This document shows positions 39,750 through 52,149 of a stretch of DNA of 64,000 nucleotides, piece by piece. The DNA is taken from positions 55,287,249 through 55,351,248 of the forward strand of contig NC_088295.1 in the NCBI RefSeq assembly GCF_032854445.1, given 5' to 3'. This stretch comes from Liolophura sinensis. Its lineage: Eukaryota > Mollusca > Polyplacophora > Chitonida > Chitonidae. Below the pieces are notes generated by a model that was given only the letters and a program-made list of their open reading frames with translations, had not been told where the DNA came from and did not search any database. The stretch's first letter is position 1. Every line of letters begins with the position of its first letter. A program made the translations under genes and the position numbers.

Positions 39750-39872
39750 CTTTAACCTGAAATGGTCACAGGGTTTTCCTCGAGCTCTGCCCAGTTTGCT
39801 GCCTGTGTCAAGGAAAATATTTTTGAATATGGCATTTAACACCAATCAAATAAATAAATAAATAAACAAAAA
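39750..39872 (+). mobile_element. SINE family 1, diverged with tail
   Basis: Contains GAGCTCTGCCCAGTTTGCTG, TTTGAATATGGCATTTAACA and CCAATCAAATAAATAAATAA; the ATAATGCTGGCC block is deleted. It follows the 39,450 fragment by about 200 bases, so the two could be pieces of one disrupted insertion or two independent ones. Confidence 0.65.
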
Positions 39873-39919
39873 ATTATATCTACCAGAGTTAAACCATACA
39901 TCATTACTTATTATTTCTT

Positions 39920-39949
39920 TTTCTCTCTCTCTCTCTCACTCTCTCTCAT
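39920..39949. repeat. CT-rich microsatellite
   Basis: (TC)n interrupted once by CACTC. Confidence 0.85.
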
Positions 39950-41494
39950 AAGGTTTTGTGTATTGTGGATGTAAACACACTTCGGCTGTTTTCCTGTCTG
40001 CTCTGTTGTTTAAACTTCCTTACTTAACTGCTGGTGAAGACATTGCCCATGATGACTTCTGTCGTGATGAAATACAGACTAAGATTCAAGGTGATTGAAG
40101 ATCTTGGCCTCATTTTCCAACCTTCAACATGCTCGTTTAAGAGTGAACATAAACAGCTTAAAGGCTACAAAAGATAAAAGGCCAAATGTTAAATTGTGGA
40201 ATTATTTTTGTTTAGATGAAATGTAAACTAGATTGGCCTTGTATGTCTTTTATGTGGTAAGAAAATAATGCATATCTGAAGGGGAAAAAGGCAACTGTTT
40301 GTGTACAATCTAATTGTCTGATGAATGCTGTAAAGAGAGTGGCAAACTTACAGATAATGTGCGATCACTTATTTACACCCAGGGTCTGCTTCTCTAAATA
40401 TTATTCTCTCTTGATAAACAGTTTTTAAATTTAGTTAGTGCAGGCGAATGTGGGCTATCAAGGAGCTCTGTTTCTACTGAGAGTCAGATGCATCGTACTT
40501 TGAAGTTAAATTAGGTAAATTCTAATTTGCTCAACGCGAAGAGGGTTGAAGATCAGAGACACTATATGTAACATTTAGAGGCAGTTTATGTTTGTATTCA
40601 TACTACTAAAGCCTCTTGAGATAAACTGTTGCCAAGTCATGTGTTTTTACCATCTTACATCAAATTTTTTTTTCTAATTTAAGTTGTCAAAGATACTGTA
40701 TTGGCCGTTAAATTTCACCTGATGATTGCATTTTAATAGAAAAACAAAGGTCATAAAAGATTTCTTTTTTTTTTCTTACTTATTCTGTAAGATATCATCA
40801 TATCTACCCTCCCCCGCCCTCCCCCCCCCAAAAAAAAGAAAACGGGCCAAGAGATCTTTCACAGATCAATAAAATTTGCATAATTGGGTAAAATAAGTAC
40901 ATGTGACTTCAATATTATTGGATGATATGCTATCTGTGTACTACCAACCGATGCTTCGTAATTTGGTATTAACAATATTTTGAATCTAATATTGGCCAAG
41001 TTGCAGCAGGGTAATATTAATGTTTTAATTTACAGTTATTCATTTTTTGTGCCTCCTTGGATCTAAAGTTCTCCTTTAAAGAATTATATTGTTCTACGAA
41101 TATAGTTAGATTTGTGGTATTGTGTGCAAGGGAGCTTCATTATGATAAATGCTGAAGGATGGCTTTGATAAGGCCCATATTACCCCCACAGTGCTATCCT
41201 GTTTCCCCTGCCTGTACCTCAGCCATTCATTATCTTCTGATCTGACAGGGGTTGGTAAGTCACAGCCATTTTCTGTTATACAGTAATCAGGTGAGCATCT
41301 CACTTAACGCACCACCCATGCCTTATCACCTCTACCTTGTCTACATGTGTTTTCACTCCAGCTTTGGTAACATCCATACCTGATACATTAGGTTACATAC
41401 CCATCATGACCAGTCTTACCTGTAGCAACTCAAAATGAATTGGCTGTCCAGTTACTGCAATCGCCCAGAACCACACTTCATCAACATGACGTTG

Positions 41495-41551
41495 GTCATG
41501 CAGACAATGAAATTCTGTCAGTCATGCAGACAACGAAATTCTGTCAGTCAT
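41495..41551. repeat. 26-bp tandem duplication
   Basis: GTCATGCAGACAATGAAATT + CTGTCA is repeated with one change (AATG to AACG), then GTCAT. Confidence 0.9.
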
Positions 41552-43120
41552 ACATACTGGTACAGGTACATGGTTATTTTTCTTTTTCTTTTTTTCCAGG
41601 TTTGTAGCTTCCTGAATTTCTCCCTTCAAAACTAGTGTCCATTTTGCTTTTCGTTTCATGCAGATGCAAAGTTTTAAGACATTGATCAACGTTATCCAGT
41701 TCTAAACTTTAAATGAAAAGACATCTAAAAGCCAAAGTAGGCATCACTAAGAAGACCACTAAAACTACATGTATGGATAAATATGTTTTCATCTATTTTT
41801 TTATATTTTTGTGAAAAGAGTTAAAGGCGCTCAAACATCTGACTTCTAAGGTTGGCTTTATGAACCATATTATCAGAGTTTAAGAACTCTGACGTCACAG
41901 AAAGTCTCCAAAAATGTGGATAAATAAATGAACTTATTTTTGCGTGTAGTTTTCAGTTATCTTTATGACGAACCTTTCTTCATATTTTCGCCTTCTTTTA
42001 CTTTAAAATCTTTTTATTCTATTGTCTTTAAGAGAAAGCAAGAAGCAAGTATCAAAAGTTAGATGAATGACGCTTTGGCTTCAGAACATTTAGTATATCT
42101 GCAAGCCAATTAATTAAAGACAGAATAGTTATTTTATATTCTTTCTACTTTGCTTAATTATCTTAATGCCATAATATTGTATAATAAATGTTAAAACTCA
42201 TATTCTCATTCAAACAAAATAAGGGGAAAAAAGCAGTCATGACTTTATTGCAGTCTGATTGTATCATAGGTTTTAGATCATAAGTTGTTTAAATTTTCAA
42301 TAAAAGGAGTTCACTCGGTTGAATATTAATTTGGAGTTTCATACTTGACTAAACGTGATGGTGAGGCCCATATTCTTGTCCAAGAAAAGAAATCTGTTAG
42401 TTTTTTTTAGCAATCTGCGATTCAGTTGTTTAGTTTCATTAGAAAGAGTTCACAAGGTTGAAACTTAATTTGGAGTTTCATACATGACTAAGTTTTGTGC
42501 CTGAGAGCTAGCAGACCTATGGGAGATATGAGGTGAAGATGATTTAATCCTCCTTGATACTCAGGTGGTTTCTTGCTAGACGGAATCTTGTCCTAGATGT
42601 CTTGAAACTAGAAATCCATCTGACTTCTACATTCCTTGGGGAGCAGTCTGACGTGGGAGAGATGGAGGGTGAGGGGGGTTGTGAACCAGGGCTATTGTGT
42701 GACCAAACAGCATCGTGAGGAAGTGTGTGGGGCATATTTAGAGGGCTGGAGGTATTTTGAGTATTGGAAGATGGTTAGAGCAGACGAGATACTTAGAGGA
42801 AAATGAGCAAGGCCTGCTTGTCTGTCGGCTTCCAACAGGACTTTAGATCTTCACCGACTTTTCATATGGAGCTGATTAAACCACAGCTTGTGCAAGTCTG
42901 GAGAACTAATTCAGAAATCAAGCCCTTCTTTCAAACACGGGCACAAACACAAGATCATGTTTTTTCTGTCAAAAATTTCACCCCAGCACAAGGTGGTTTA
43001 AGAGACGTGGGTACTACCCAGCTGGTTACTGGGGCATCCCACCTACCACGAACCAACCACCTGTGTGTAATATGCTGCCACTTAACTCTCCAGTGCAAAC
43101 TCTTCAGAAATTTTGAGATG

Positions 43121-43144
43121 TATATATATATATATATATATATA
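43121..43144. repeat. (TA)12 microsatellite
   Basis: Pure TA dinucleotides; they form the Tyr-Ile repeat at the end of an otherwise unrecognised open frame. Confidence 0.95.
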
Positions 43145-43680
43145 GATGATAATAGAGTCTATCATAAAACACCTGTGGACAAGACAGAATCATTGAGAAG
43201 AAAGTAGTCCCATGTTTATGACCTGAAGTGGGTAATGTCATAAGTGTAATATGTCTGTAAAAATAACAGAGGCATAAGTTCCTAAATCCTGCTCCCTGGG
43301 TTCTCAGAGTATGGTAGTGGCCCTGTGAGTTGAATGTATCTTGAAGATACGTTGATTCTGGTGGTATATTTAGAATATATATTGAAACATTGAGTATTTA
43401 GTATCAGATGATGTTCGTAAAATTGTGAGTCCAAGGTTCACCTTGGGTTAACTACTCTAATGCTAATACATACCAATTCATATACATGTTTTTGGTGAAC
43501 ATTGGGTTAGAAATTAGAATTAATTAATTTACTGTTGAGGCATTAATTAAATAGGTGCTCAAACTGTACTACTATAATTTATAATATTTCATGACTTTCT
43601 CTCTAATTTAGGATTTCTCTCTAAAATGACAAAGCCATTTCACTCTGTTGTAATATATATATAGAACGGCGCTGCATATA

Positions 43681-43895
43681 CTGTAAATCATCAACCTTTT
43701 CGACTCTACAGGACTTTTTTCAGTGGAATTTGGGCATACAATTACAGTATTATGAAAATGACATCAAAAATTATTTTCATTTGTCAATAAAGATGCAGGC
43801 ATCATGAAACCATGCAGGTAATTTCTCTACATAGTTCTCTCTGAATGTTTCAAAATATTGGTTGCAGTGGTGGTTGAAATGTTGAAGACTTAGGA
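43681..43895. mobile_element. MITE, interior type C
   Basis: TA at 43,679-43,680, left end CTGTAAATCATCAACCTTTT, right end GGTTGAAATGTTGAAGACTT then AGGA-TA at 43,896-43,897. Interior TTTTCAGTGGAATTTGGGCA and GGTAATTTCTCTACATAG. Confidence 0.8.
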
Positions 43896-43904
43896 TAGTT
43901 CCCA

Positions 43905-44100
43905 GTTCATGGCTCAGTGGTAAAGGTGCAAAACTGCAAACTGCTGGTTTACAAGATGCTGCAGGTATAATAAGCGCAAAATGGCAATCATTTTGCATGG
44001 ACTTAACATTTGTTAAAGATCATTCGTCCTTCACCAGAATGGTATACAAGCTTGCCATTAACTTGCCAAAGTTCAGTGGTTTGTCCCCAGTGCCATGGTC
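43905..44100 (+). mobile_element. Possible tRNA-derived SINE remnant
   Basis: TGGCTCAGTGGTAAAGGTGC is a good A-box-type tRNA head, but no matching B box follows. GTTCAGTGGTTTGTCCCCAG near 44,072 recalls the GGTTT block of family 2. It starts just after the MITE at 43,681-43,895. Confidence 0.35.
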
Positions 44101-44475
44101 TAAATGTTCTGATATTTTGAACTCTGAGTGTTAGGCCATTTAATATGTTTTAAAAGTGTGAAATGCATTGAATTTACAAAAGAACATGGAAGTAGATAGC
44201 GTACGTTTATGTGTCTGAAATTATGAACATTTGTTTGATTCATCTTTGCGATGACCTGGGCTCTATTTTAGGGCAGCATTTTTTTTGCAATCTCTTAGAA
44301 TTAGCCAGTGACCAAAAACTTGTGAAAAAAAACAAATTCATCACCTCAGAAATACTTTTCACAATTATCTGCGTTAAAGTTTATTAACCAGTTAGTAAAT
44401 TGTAAGCATTAGAATATTGTTATTACAGGGTTTTGTCAACACCCTAGTGTGTGTATCTATATGTGTGAGCGTCTG

Positions 44476-44499
44476 TATATATATATATATATATATATA
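44476..44499. repeat. (TA)12 microsatellite
   Basis: Pure TA dinucleotides after GTCTG. Confidence 0.95.
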
Positions 44500-44819
44500 A
44501 TGTTGATAACACACCAGATGTATGTACAGAGCTATAATCATGCTGGTACTTATAGATAGCCCTCAGGCTTGCTAGTTTTAATGTTTACAGACAACATATA
44601 TTCTTGCCCCAGGCAAGTGGCACCCTAGGGAGTTAAGCTGTTCCCACCAGTGCCATGTTTATCTGCTTGCCTGGACTGAGTAAATCATGCTTATCTGCAA
44701 AACCGGTGCTCCCATGGTACTGAATGCTTTTACCAATTAGGATTAAAACTTAGTGATGTAACCTGTGGATGTTATTTGTCACTTCTTGTGATGTAAATAC
44801 TTGTTGTTTCTCAAACCAA

Positions 44820-45013
44820 AAGCACTGTGAGTTCAAGCCCAGCTCATGCTGACTTCCTCTCCAGCCTTATGTGGGAAGGTCTTCCAGCAACATGCGGATG
44901 GTTGTCGGTTTCCCTTGGGTTCTACCCAGTTTCTCCCCACCATGATGCTGGCCGCCATCATATAAGTGAAATGTTCTTCTGTGTGGCATAAAACACCAAT
45001 CAATTATATAAAT
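44820..45013 (+). mobile_element. SINE family 1 with B box
   Basis: Starts with CACTGTGAGTTCAAGCCCAG (B box) and has CTCATGCTGACTTCCTCTCC, TGGGAAGGTCTTCCAGCAAC, CCACCATGATGCTGGCCGCC, TATAAGTGAAATGTTC and AAAACACCAATCAATTATAT. The A box end is missing. Confidence 0.8.
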
Positions 45014-46149
45014 CTTACCAAAATGGTTACATTGTATAGTGTCTGATACACATTCCACAATGTCATTGATTTCTGACTTAAATAAGAATTGAATACCTGG
45101 TCACAGTGCTTATTTTTTGGTACTGGAAAGAATGGTTTTAGCATAACATTGATGAGGGGGTTATAAATTTAATTTCTAATGACCAAAAATAAGCTCTGTA
45201 ATCACGTTTCAAATTTTGATTTTCCGGAAAACGATATTTAGCAAAGCCCCTAAGTAGTTGGGAAATATTGGAAGAAAGTTACTACATTTTTCAGGAACAC
45301 AGCTAACATCAACCCAAGTCTTGAGCTAACCTCAAAATCACCAAAAAAACAAAACAACAATTTATCTATATTTGGCACATCGAGAATGAAATATCATTTT
45401 GGTCATTATGAGAAGGAAACTTTCCTCTAACTATGCCCTAGAGGTATAATATACTACTCCCATTTCCTGAAAGGAGAGATCATCAGTTTTCTTCCAGTTA
45501 ATGGGTTTGTGTCATTAAGTGCATGTCCATTATCAAGGCATATGACCCTGCCCCAAAAATTTCTTCCTAAATTTTGTTCAAATCTGTCACATGTCAAAAC
45601 TTTGAGGGAAAGTATGCACTTTGGCCCAGCCCTTTAGGAATGTGTATGTAGAAAGATGTAAAACAGGCCTAACATATCCCCCTCCCAGTGGATGTGTCTT
45701 ACAGTTTTGGGGGTAGAGGGTAAGAACTAAAGTGATGTCTATCAGCACTTTGCCTTTTCATTTCACCCCACCTTGCCTCCCCATCTACAGTTGCTTCCCT
45801 TCACTGTCAGACTGTTTGCTTTGTTGCCCAGCTTGACCCCTCTATAAAAAGGGCTTGTCAGAATGTGTGAGAATTAAGGGTTGCCTTATTAATGGAAATG
45901 CCACAGAAAGAATTTTTGAAAGGTTGTTTTCTGTGTACTAGGAAATAGGTTGTTGATCGGTATTATGAATAATAATAAAAACAATAATGATAACAATTTA
46001 TTTTCTCAGGGAGATCAATTGTTTACAAAACCAATCTTCCGTGAGTCCCTCATGCACACACTCATTCACACAAAAGGGTATCTGCTAAGTCTATACAGTA
46101 TATATAAATACAGATGAACTTGATATATATAGATGATGTAAGACAATAT

Positions 46150-46278
46150 ACAGTGTAGTCTGCGGATGATCATGGATTTCCCCAGACTCTGCCGGGTTTC
46201 CGCCCACCATAATGCTGGCCGCTGTCGTATAAGTGAAATATTCTTAAGCACAGCCTAAAACACCAATCCACTAAACAT
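46150..46278 (+). mobile_element. SINE family 1, 5'-truncated
   Basis: GTCTGCGGATGATCATGGAT, CGCCCACCATAATGCTGGCC, CGTATAAGTGAAATATTCTT and AAAACACCAATCCACTAAAC. Confidence 0.75.
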
Positions 46279-48734
46279 ACAATGTAGTGTATCATAGACA
46301 ATTTCACACTTAATCAACACAGGCATACATGCATTTTGACATATCTACTTCCTTTTTTTTTCTTTTTATTCCAAAATCATTCTGAAAACTTAAATGATCT
46401 TTGGCAGCCGTGAATAGTATTTTAAAGTGAAAGACAGTGTCTGACTAATGATTTATGTCCGCTATGATGTTTTCTCAACCCAGTAAAACCTTATTGAAAC
46501 TTTGTCTTGACACAGCTTCAGCACATCTCCATTACCAGGAGCAAAATGACATCATGTTAACATTAGTTCTCTGACACCGAAGGTGTTTTCTGTATAATAG
46601 TCCAAGCAGTAGCCTATAGCGGAAAAAAAAGTTGTGAGCTGCACATGCGTGGCTGGGGTATTCCTGGTTCAGGTCTTTGCCTCTGAAGGGGTTGTGCTCG
46701 TGATTTTGAACTTGTTAAATGTTTACAAAATTACAATAGGATTGTTGTACAACTAGATTCATGCTCAATTCTGAAACAAATGGAAATAAATCTAAACATC
46801 ACTGAGGCTGATCTTGGCAGTCAAATGTCGCTGGATTTTATGCTTCAGTTTTGTAGCAGTGGCTTCTAAGATGAAAGCAGTGCTGACCTAGCTATCACGG
46901 ACGTCAGAGAAAGCACCTTGGCAGGGATTCATACAAGATTTTAGACTCCTGTATTCGGTGGTAAAATTCAGTTAAAAACTGAAAATTGGGGTAAAAATAA
47001 CTCAATTCTGTGTTTTTCTGGTTCAAATACTCAATTTTTTTGGATAAAAACTGAATTACGTTCAAAAATATATCCGTAGCAATGAGGGTACGTCGACTTC
47101 AGTGGCCAACAGCTGCATCCTGGACTAGCCAAAGTGGTCATGCATGTATTGGCTGTAAGTAAATTAAAATTAGGCATTAAATATATTCAAACTATGATGA
47201 TAAGGTTTAGTCAGTATAAAACAAAGTGGGAGTCCGTTCGTATTTTGTTTGATCAATCTTCAGTATGCCAGGAAAGTGAAAGAAAAGTAGATACAACACA
47301 TGCTGGCTTCCAGTGAATGTCGATTTGATACACACCATCCCATTGGCTGTGTCTCTTTTGAACTAGTCAGTGAGCTTCTAACAAATTATGAACTGCATAC
47401 AACAGAACCATGGCCATTAGCGGTTTCTAACCGGCTACAGAGCTCAATTAAAACTGAAAACAATCCAAAACTCTTGCTTGACTGAGTGAATGAATGGCTC
47501 CGATAATGGTGAATTTATATGTTTTACCGCTGAACTGAACTGCTCAAAAGGTGACAGGTCACTTTGCCAGTTGATTAAAGGTAGGCCTACATGTACTCGC
47601 TCGCCATTTAAAGGCTGGTACAAAAACATGTTACACATCTTAGGCTCTTTGAATACTCCTCTCATTCGGTCTTTCGTGTTTGTAGGCCTATATATGTTCA
47701 TTTTTTATGTAATATTTGTCATTTCCTTTCTTTCTTGTAGTATTTTTAACAACCAACAACTTAACATGCATGGTTTATAACTGTTCCATTATATACCTCT
47801 GAGCAGGATAAGCCTTCTTTCTGTATTTTGCACATGTTTGTTTTTGGTGTAGTTTTTATTAGTTCCTTTCTTTCCTTCAGTGTAACAACCAACAATTTTA
47901 TAACTGTTTTATTATACGATGTATATCTCTGATCAGAATAATATACTTGTAAAAGTATATGTATGTATCAACAATAAAATCGTGATCAGAAATGAACCTC
48001 ACATGAAATTCTTTCACCCTCGTCTATATATTCAGAGAAAAAAATTATATCGTAAGATATAATTAATTTTTAAGCATTGCTCAGTGAGATACCGCCTTCT
48101 CATTCCCATAAACTTTCAGCATCCCTAATGAATTTTGCACTGGCTCGCGACTTGTGATTAGAAACTGCTGACGAAATGCTAAAATGAACAACAAAAAATG
48201 TATTTGGGAAAATGAATGCAGTTTGGGCCAAGACGGTATGTTACTGACGGCTGCATGTAACTAAGTCATTGTAAACTATCTCAAAATGATGTCTTATGCA
48301 ATCGTTCTGTGTTATCATATGTCACTTCATGGAGTGAATGGGTAAAGGCTACATCACAGCTTAGGCTTCGCAATCTGATGGCAACGTGTTTCATTGGCTA
48401 AAATTCTCAAGATGGCTGCCTCGATTCACATAATAAAGTATGATACTTTTTAGAAAGCTTGAGAATCCTGCTTTCAATTGAAATATGTTTTGACCAGATG
48501 CGATTTTGTCCTTTAAGGCCAAACTAACTGTAAGAGTATTGTTTTTTCATTTACACACCAAGGCCTAATTTATATATATCTGAATCTTTTAATTTATTTT
48601 ATTTTATTTATTTAGATATACACAATGCATAAAAATTAGGCCACATTTGAAAGTTTTGCTTCTGTAGTTAAATGTATTTCCACAAAACTCAGCTCTTTGA
48701 GATTCTTGACTACATTTTTTACTTTCTGTTTCAG

Positions 48735-48845
48735 CTGTGTGCTTAGAAGCAGTCGGAGAAGCCAAAGTAGAATGGATGACATCAAGTGATATTCAAGCTT
48801 CTGATGAAGAAGTCTTCAATTTTACAACCGTGTTACCTATCAAAG
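48735..48845 (+). CDS. Arrestin-domain protein, coding exon 2
   Basis: Completes codon 40 (A plus CT gives Thr), encodes residues 41-76, and gives the first base of codon 77. The peptide VCLEAVGEAKVEW is the alpha-arrestin strand with the G.A.V.W pattern. It is followed by a polar loop (MTSSDIQASDEEVFNF) and a strand TTVLPIK. The acceptor is TTTCTGTTTCAG and the donor is AAAG-GTAAGG; both introns are phase 1. Skipping it would keep the frame (111 bases, symmetrical phases) but remove a core strand of the N domain. Too short to show up as an isolated open frame; it was found by extending from its neighbours. Confidence 0.9.
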
Positions 48846-48961
48846 GTAAGGAATGTTTGACAGATTATTATGCGATTCTAAAGCAGGCAAACTGAGTTCA
48901 ATCCTGACTCTGGGCAAGCCTAGGGGTAGATATAGGAGAGGTAGTCCATGACTGCCCATGT

Positions 48962-49088
48962 GTCTCTTTAGTTTTATGCGGTGACCCAGCTGCCTCTCAC
49001 CAATATGGTCGCTGTGAGTTCAAGTCCAGCATATGCTAGCTTCCGTTCCGGCCATATCTGGGAATCAACCAGTCAAATAAATAAATAA
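48962..49088 (+). mobile_element. SINE family 1, internally deleted
   Basis: The head (GACCCAGCTGCCTCTCACCA, B box AGTTCAAGTCC at 49,018-49,028, TATGCTAGCTTCCGTTCCGG) runs directly into the last bases of the tail (TCAACCAGTCAAATAAATAA). The core of about 110 bases is absent. Confidence 0.75.
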
Positions 49089-51127
49089 GCCTTTAGTCCT
49101 GGCATTTACTATTAATAATTTTATGTTGGTCTATTTTAAGCGACACCATCAGATAGAAGAAGTGTAATATACTGAACAAGTGCAAGTTCACTATAACCGG
49201 GCTATTCCCCTATAGGATTTTGTGTCATCTGACATTCCTGCTTAATGGTGTCACCCATGTTAAGAATATAAAATATTGCATTGTGCCCTGCATAGGAATG
49301 TCACAATTTTGAGAAGAAAGACAAAGTTTGCATATCATGGCTATGAATAAAGGAAGAAAATTGGTATATTTATAAATTTCCAATCAATATTTTTTTTTTT
49401 TAAAAAGAGAGAATTAGCCAGATGCTAAACACCAGTTTAATCAATAATTTAAAAAAAAACAAGGATAAGTTGTTTGATAGATATCAGATAAATTGTGTTA
49501 TATTATGCTCTTTAAATAATGCTTTAATAATTATTTAATTTAATTTAATAATTGCTTTACTGTATTGTTTTATTATTATGATGATTATTATCATTTTAAG
49601 CACAGACCTGATATAGTGCAGACAAAAAGAAAAAAATGTGCCAATTTACGCGCGTAAATCAGTTGGCCAGCTGTTCTTGTTTTTCACAATCCTGGACAAT
49701 CTAGTAGAAGCATCAGCAATGATGTACATGAGGTATGGGCTTTTAGGACATGCATTCTTGTAGTCAAAGTGTTGTAGACTTTATTTTTAACTGGAATTAG
49801 CAGAGTGGATATGGGTAATTACAGATCATTACTGATAGATGTGGAGAAGAAAGGGTGGGCTGACATAGGAGACGACTGTGTATGTGTGGATGGGGGCTTG
49901 ATTACAGGTGTGATATTTTTCACCTGGCCGTGGCCCGAGCTCTAATTACTGCTGTCTTTGTTGTAGAGATTTAACATGTGCTCCCAAAAGGTGCCCTGTC
50001 AGTCAGCACAGCTTCCGTACCAGTAGCACATTCATTCATCATTCCACGAAATTTCATGGTTAAAAACAGCCAGATTTAGAAGCTGGCTAGTAAATTAACT
50101 CGTTCAGTGTTCTTTAATGGAAAGAAGGAAAAAGTGGGAGGCTAACTTTAACTAAATATGTCCCTTTGGGCATATTAGCTAGATGTGGTGTGTGATGTAA
50201 AGTAATGGTAAAAGTAGGTACAAAGGGCTATGTGCAATATTTGAAAATAGAACAGCACAGAATTAGACTAGTCAGTATAATAGGATTTCACATATGGGCT
50301 ATGTGGAGTTTATACAAATAGCAATCCATGAATATGAAAAACATAGCTGCAAAACTGTCATAATCTAAGGCAGCTTAGATTTAAGAAGCATCGGTAATAT
50401 TTTTATGACTTCCATATGGCGTTAGCATATCCCCCATCTGTCGTAGGTGCAGTTTATGATTGGTGTTTCGTGCGAATATAATGCCACAGTAATAAGGGTG
50501 TGAGAACTGGGGAAAGACATTTACATGAAATACAGCAGCAGAAGAAAATGGGGAAAAAAAGTTTGGAAGTTTTGTGTCCCTGTTCTTGTGTAATTTGAGG
50601 TTATTTTGAGGAATGTTTTTAAGTGGTCGAGTAAATTGATGCTGTCAGAATACATTTATGCTCCTTGACTTTTAGTAGGTTTTGATGTTGGGCTCATTCA
50701 GATCTTATGGCGGCTAAACTCTTAACTTGAAGTTCACGAAGTGCTTACACCTTAATCAGTTGAAGCTGTTGACAATGATTTGCTGAAATTCCATTAACCT
50801 TTATGATGTAGAAACTTTGACTGGACTAGAAACGGGGTTACGTGTACATAAAAGTTATGTTATCCATTTAACTTAATTATCTGCTAATTTCTGTAAAAGC
50901 GCCATTTAAGCATTTTGGGGAGTTTTGGGTTGTTGATTTTATACTGAACGTTGCCCCCTGCCAAGTTAGCTACATAAAAGTTACTCCGAATCTGGAATTC
51001 CCTTAACACATCTGTTAATGCCATCACTGGGGCCTGATAAGTACCATTTTGATGAATTTTAAAACATGTAAATGAAGACTTGTAACTTGTGACAAGTCAG
51101 TTTGTATATGTGTATATATATGTTAGT

Positions 51128-51226
51128 ATGCAGTTTCTTCCCACCATAATGCTGGCCATGGTCGTATACTGTAACTGAAATATTCTTGAGTACGGCGTAA
51201 AACACCAGTTAAATAAATAAACATTA
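51128..51226 (+). mobile_element. SINE family 1, 3' part
   Basis: CTTCCCACCATAATGCTGGC, TATTCTTGAGTACGGCGTAA and ACACCAGTTAAATAAATAAA. The 5' half is missing. Confidence 0.75.
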
Positions 51227-51761
51227 GTATGTATGTTGTATGCAATATGACATTTAAACACGTCATACTCAGGTATATATGAATGGCAAATCAAACCCCC
51301 TAATCTAAATAACCTTTGTTAGCTTGCCTTATGAAGTAAGGAGAAGTATTGTGACAGAGGAATCAGATACTGTCGGTGGCGGTGCCAGTGTTTAGTTAAG
51401 TGTTTGGCCAATCATAGAGTTGTAGTGGCCACCCTTAGAACACAGATAGCCAATCATCGGTAGCAATTTGCATATCGGAGACCAAGAAAATCTTTTACCT
51501 TATACATTGTAGCTCAACATTTTGCTCAGCTTTACAGGGTTGCAGTTGCCTCCCACATGGTACATGGATTGCCAAATACAGTTCGCGATTTGAATGTATC
51601 ACATGACCTGAACATTATGCAGCTTTACAAACTGCTCAGTCAGGCGACCTACTGGTATTCTCTGATAGCCTTGTAAAATGGTTGAAAATTATTTTGTAAA
51701 CTTTGCATATGAATTTTGTATGTTTATTGACCTGAGTGTTCTTCCATGTTTGTCTTGGCAG

Positions 51762-51988
51762 GTGACAAGGAGTTGGATGATGATGCTCTCATGCATGCTG
51801 GTTCCCATTACTTTCCATTTGAATTCACCCTACCTCAGAAACTGCCTTCCTCATTCAAAGGAAAACATGGCCGACTTCGCTATTTCTGCAGAATGACCAT
51901 ATGTACCCACGGTGGCCCACACCATGAGAAATGTGGGAAATTCGGGGTCATAAGTGTACTGGACCTAAATGCTGAACCTGATGCTGGG
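51762..51988 (+). CDS. Arrestin-domain protein, coding exon 3
   Basis: Completes Gly77 and encodes residues 78-152, the second half of the arrestin N domain. Visible family signatures in order are the acidic loop DKELDDD, then HYFPFEFTLPQKLPSSFKGK, then HGRLRYFCRM. These match the Y.F.F.LP..LP.SFKG.HG...Y block that is the best-conserved part of alpha-arrestins. The exon continues with a Cys/His-containing stretch (TICTHGGPHHEKCGKF) and ends GVISVLDLNAEPDAG, the strand and start of the inter-domain linker. The donor is GGG-GTAAGT, phase 0. Reading on into the intron gives unrelated sequence and a stop at 52,058. Confidence 0.95.
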
Positions 51989-52149
51989 GTAAGTCGTAAT
52001 TGTTCAATAAAAGCCATGATTTTATCTTTTTCTTGGTTGATACGTAAAATCTGGCATTAAGCTGTATCTGAACATTCCATTTGAATATGGTAGTTGACTC
52101 ATATATGGTGCATCGCCGACATCGTGACAAGCCATAATCTTTAAAGTTG

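Larger units (their letters stand above)
30353..48734 (+). other. Intron between coding exons 1 and 2 (18.4 kb)
   Basis: Bounded by GTAAGT and TTTCTGTTTCAG. It is filled with repeats on both strands: SINE copies near 31.5, 31.8, 39.5, 39.8, 44.8 and 46.2 kb and MITEs near 33.8, 38.1 and 43.7 kb. It also holds TA microsatellites at 43,121-43,144 and 44,476-44,499, a CT-rich tract at 39,920-39,949 and a poly-G run at 30,878-30,894. A less AT-rich, low-repeat block at about 35,740-36,010 could be regulatory. No additional arrestin exon is needed, because exon 1 reads directly into exon 2 at the position expected from the family. Confidence 0.85.
48846..51761 (+). other. Intron between coding exons 2 and 3 (2.9 kb)
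   Basis: Starts GTAAGG and ends TGTCTTGGCAG. It contains an internally deleted SINE at 48,962-49,088 and a 5'-truncated one at 51,128-51,226. The remainder is AT-rich single-copy-looking DNA in which I see no coding signal. Confidence 0.85.

Noticed and set aside
51989-52060. Continuation of exon 3 to a stop at 52,058
   Set aside because: Starts at a GTAAGT donor; the peptide loses family similarity at that point.
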